This document shows, piece after piece, positions 62,970-64,000 of a DNA stretch of 64,000 nucleotides. The first letter of the stretch is position 1. Every line of letters begins with the position of its first letter. Source of the DNA: Halorussus vallis (GTDB taxonomy: Archaea > Halobacteriota > Halobacteria > Halobacteriales > Haladaptataceae); assembly GCF_024138165.1 (NCBI RefSeq), contig NZ_CP100000.1, positions 3,348,001 to 3,412,000 on the forward strand, in the 5' to 3' direction. The notes beneath the pieces are model-generated. The model was given only the letters and a program-made list of their open reading frames with translations, made no database searches and was not told the DNA's origin. Made by a program: the position numbers and the translations under genes.

Positions 62970-64000
62970 CTATCCGGCCGTCTCGTTCTCGGCCGCCGCG
63001 GTGGTTTCGTCTCCGGCCACCGTCGCCGTCTCGTTTCCTTCCGCGACGGTCGCCCCGTTCTCCGCCGTCGGTTCGGGGGACGTCGGCTCCGGCGGTTCCG
63101 TCCGGTCAGCGCCCCGTTCGTCGGTTCGGCCGCCCGGACGCCAGTCGATGCGCATCTCTCGCAGCGAGGCGTCGTCGCTCGTGTTCGCCACGACGAAGCC
63201 CGCGCCCGCCGTCGTTCGATTCGTCGCCGCGACTCCGGTTCGGTTCGCCGCCGCGTCGTCTCCGAGACGCTCGTCGGTTCGGGCCAGCGCGACGTCGGTG
63301 CCCACGAACGAGACGCTCGCACCGCCGGTCGTGAGGTTCCGGACCGTGTTGTCTCTCGACCCGGCCCACGAGTAGTACGTCCAGTTCGTGTTGTTCGCCG
63401 CGAGCGTGTCGGCGACGAGGTTTTGGCTAGAGTTGTTGACGACGATTCCAGCGGAGTAGCCGGCCATCGCGGTGAACTCGTCCGTCCCGGTCGTGTTCGC
63501 CACGACGTTGCCGACCAGCGAGTTGTTCGTGCTGCCGAGGATGAGCGAGATTCCCGCGTGTCCGTTTCCGGTGACCTCGTTGTCGGTAATCCGGTTTCGC
63601 TCGCCGGCGATGAGGAAGATTCCGTCGAACTCGTTCGCCCGCGAAGCGGTGTCGACGACTCGACTGTCGTTCACCCCGTCCAGGACGATGCCGCTCGCTC
63701 CGCTCCGCTCGACCGTGCTGGAAGAGACGCGAACCGACGTGCTGTTGAACACGTAGATGCCGGACTCGCCGCTCTCTCGGGCGGTCGTCCGGTCGACACG
63801 CAGGGCCGAACTGTTCTCTGCGTACAACCCCCACTGGTTTCCGTCGAGCGCGCTCTCGGTGACCGCCACTCGGCTCGACCGGTGGATTTCGAGGCCGTCG
63901 CCGTTCCCCGTCACCCGCACGTTCCGCATCGCGCCGTTAGAGACGTCGTCGTAGTAGATGCCGAAGACGAACTCCCGAACCGTCACGTCGGTCACGGTCA
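62970..64000 (-). CDS. Right-handed beta-helix (NosD-like) surface protein, C-terminal part
   Basis: Runs off the right edge, so only the C-terminal 340 residues are present. Repeating parallel beta-helix turns with the NosD pattern: NGDGLEIHRSSRVAVTESAL, NQWGLYAENSSALRVDRTTA, SGIYVFNSTSVRVSSSTV, DGIFLIAGERNRITDNEVTG and AGISLILGSTNNSLVGNVVA. The tail is rich in Glu/Thr/Asn with sequons. No membrane anchor or sorting signal is visible at the C-terminus. Such proteins often bind surface carbohydrate in haloarchaea; the specific role is unknown. Confidence 0.85.
   Translation of the reverse strand, partial: TVTDVTVREFVFGIYYDDVSNGAMRNVRVTGNGDGLEIHRSSRVAVTESALDGNQWGLYAENSSALRVDRTTARESGESGIYVFNSTSVRVSSSTVERSGASGIVLDGVNDSRVVDTASRANEFDGIFLIAGERNRITDNEVTGNGHAGISLILGSTNNSLVGNVVANTTGTDEFTAMAGYSAGIVVNNSSQNLVADTLAANNTNWTYYSWAGSRDNTVRNLTTGGASVSFVGTDVALARTDERLGDDAAANRTGVAATNRTTAGAGFVVANTSDDASLREMRIDWRPGGRTDERGADRTEPPEPTSPEPTAENGATVAEGNETATVAGDETTAAAENETAG

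Overview
The window comes from a haloarchaeon (class Halobacteria). It is GC-rich and its proteins are strongly acidic. Genes carry Tat signals and haloarchaeal families (TFB, HalOD1, DUF7344-like, DUF7123-like and DUF1508 proteins). The ether-lipid reductase, fused KorA, MfnA and the archaeal shikimate route (ADTH synthase plus DHQ synthase II) also fit. I cannot fix the genus; the style would suit a Halorussus-like organism. No rRNA, tRNA, CRISPR array or intact insertion sequence was found.

Layout. 1-10.9 kb: end of a KAS III-like thiolase-fold gene, two Tat-exported subtilisins on either side of a geranylgeranyl reductase gene, the korAB operon, a flavin reductase, a UPF0145 protein, and methylmalonyl-CoA epimerase (mce). 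10.9-21.0 kb: an accessory block with uneven composition. It holds an opsin-activator-type regulator, a small gene with a stop codon in frame, a DehI-like gene, an alpha/beta hydrolase, a zinc alcohol dehydrogenase, an arsR-arsM unit with a palindromic operator, small regulators and a Tat-exported M14 carboxypeptidase. This block lies between mce and the mutase large subunit gene (21.0-22.7 kb), which face the same way, so it may have split an older operon. 22.7-37 kb: a repeat-rich gap, an acetyltransferase, an MGMT-like protein without its catalytic cysteine, trpCBA plus ADTH synthase, mfnA, rhodanese, metG and a methyltransferase. 37-48 kb: pyruvate kinase, an NfeD-SPFH pair, small zinc-ribbon proteins, regulators and a glycosyltransferase-flippase fusion. 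48-64 kb: a corrinoid-binding protein, TFB, an orphan (probably CTAG) DNA methyltransferase, aroD, DHQ synthase II, an orphan Tat solute-binding protein, PEP synthase, an APH-like kinase, a HAD hydrolase and the end of a beta-helix surface protein.

How the genes work together. trpCBA, ADTH synthase, DHQ synthase II and aroD cover early shikimate and late tryptophan synthesis. KorAB, methylmalonyl-CoA mutase and epimerase, pyruvate kinase and PEP synthase belong to central carbon flow.

The least explained signals are structural. (1) Six protein genes (trpB, a methyltransferase, a YjjX-like NTPase, ppsA, an APH-like kinase and a HAD hydrolase) carry perfect inverted repeats with 13-20 bp arms inside the CDS, mostly where the protein has a low-complexity extra loop. 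Similar perfect hairpins lie between genes. (2) An intergenic element of about 113 nt occurs in three copies whose stems differ in sequence but keep pairing, which points to a conserved fold. (3) A second dispersed intergenic element occurs in three copies.
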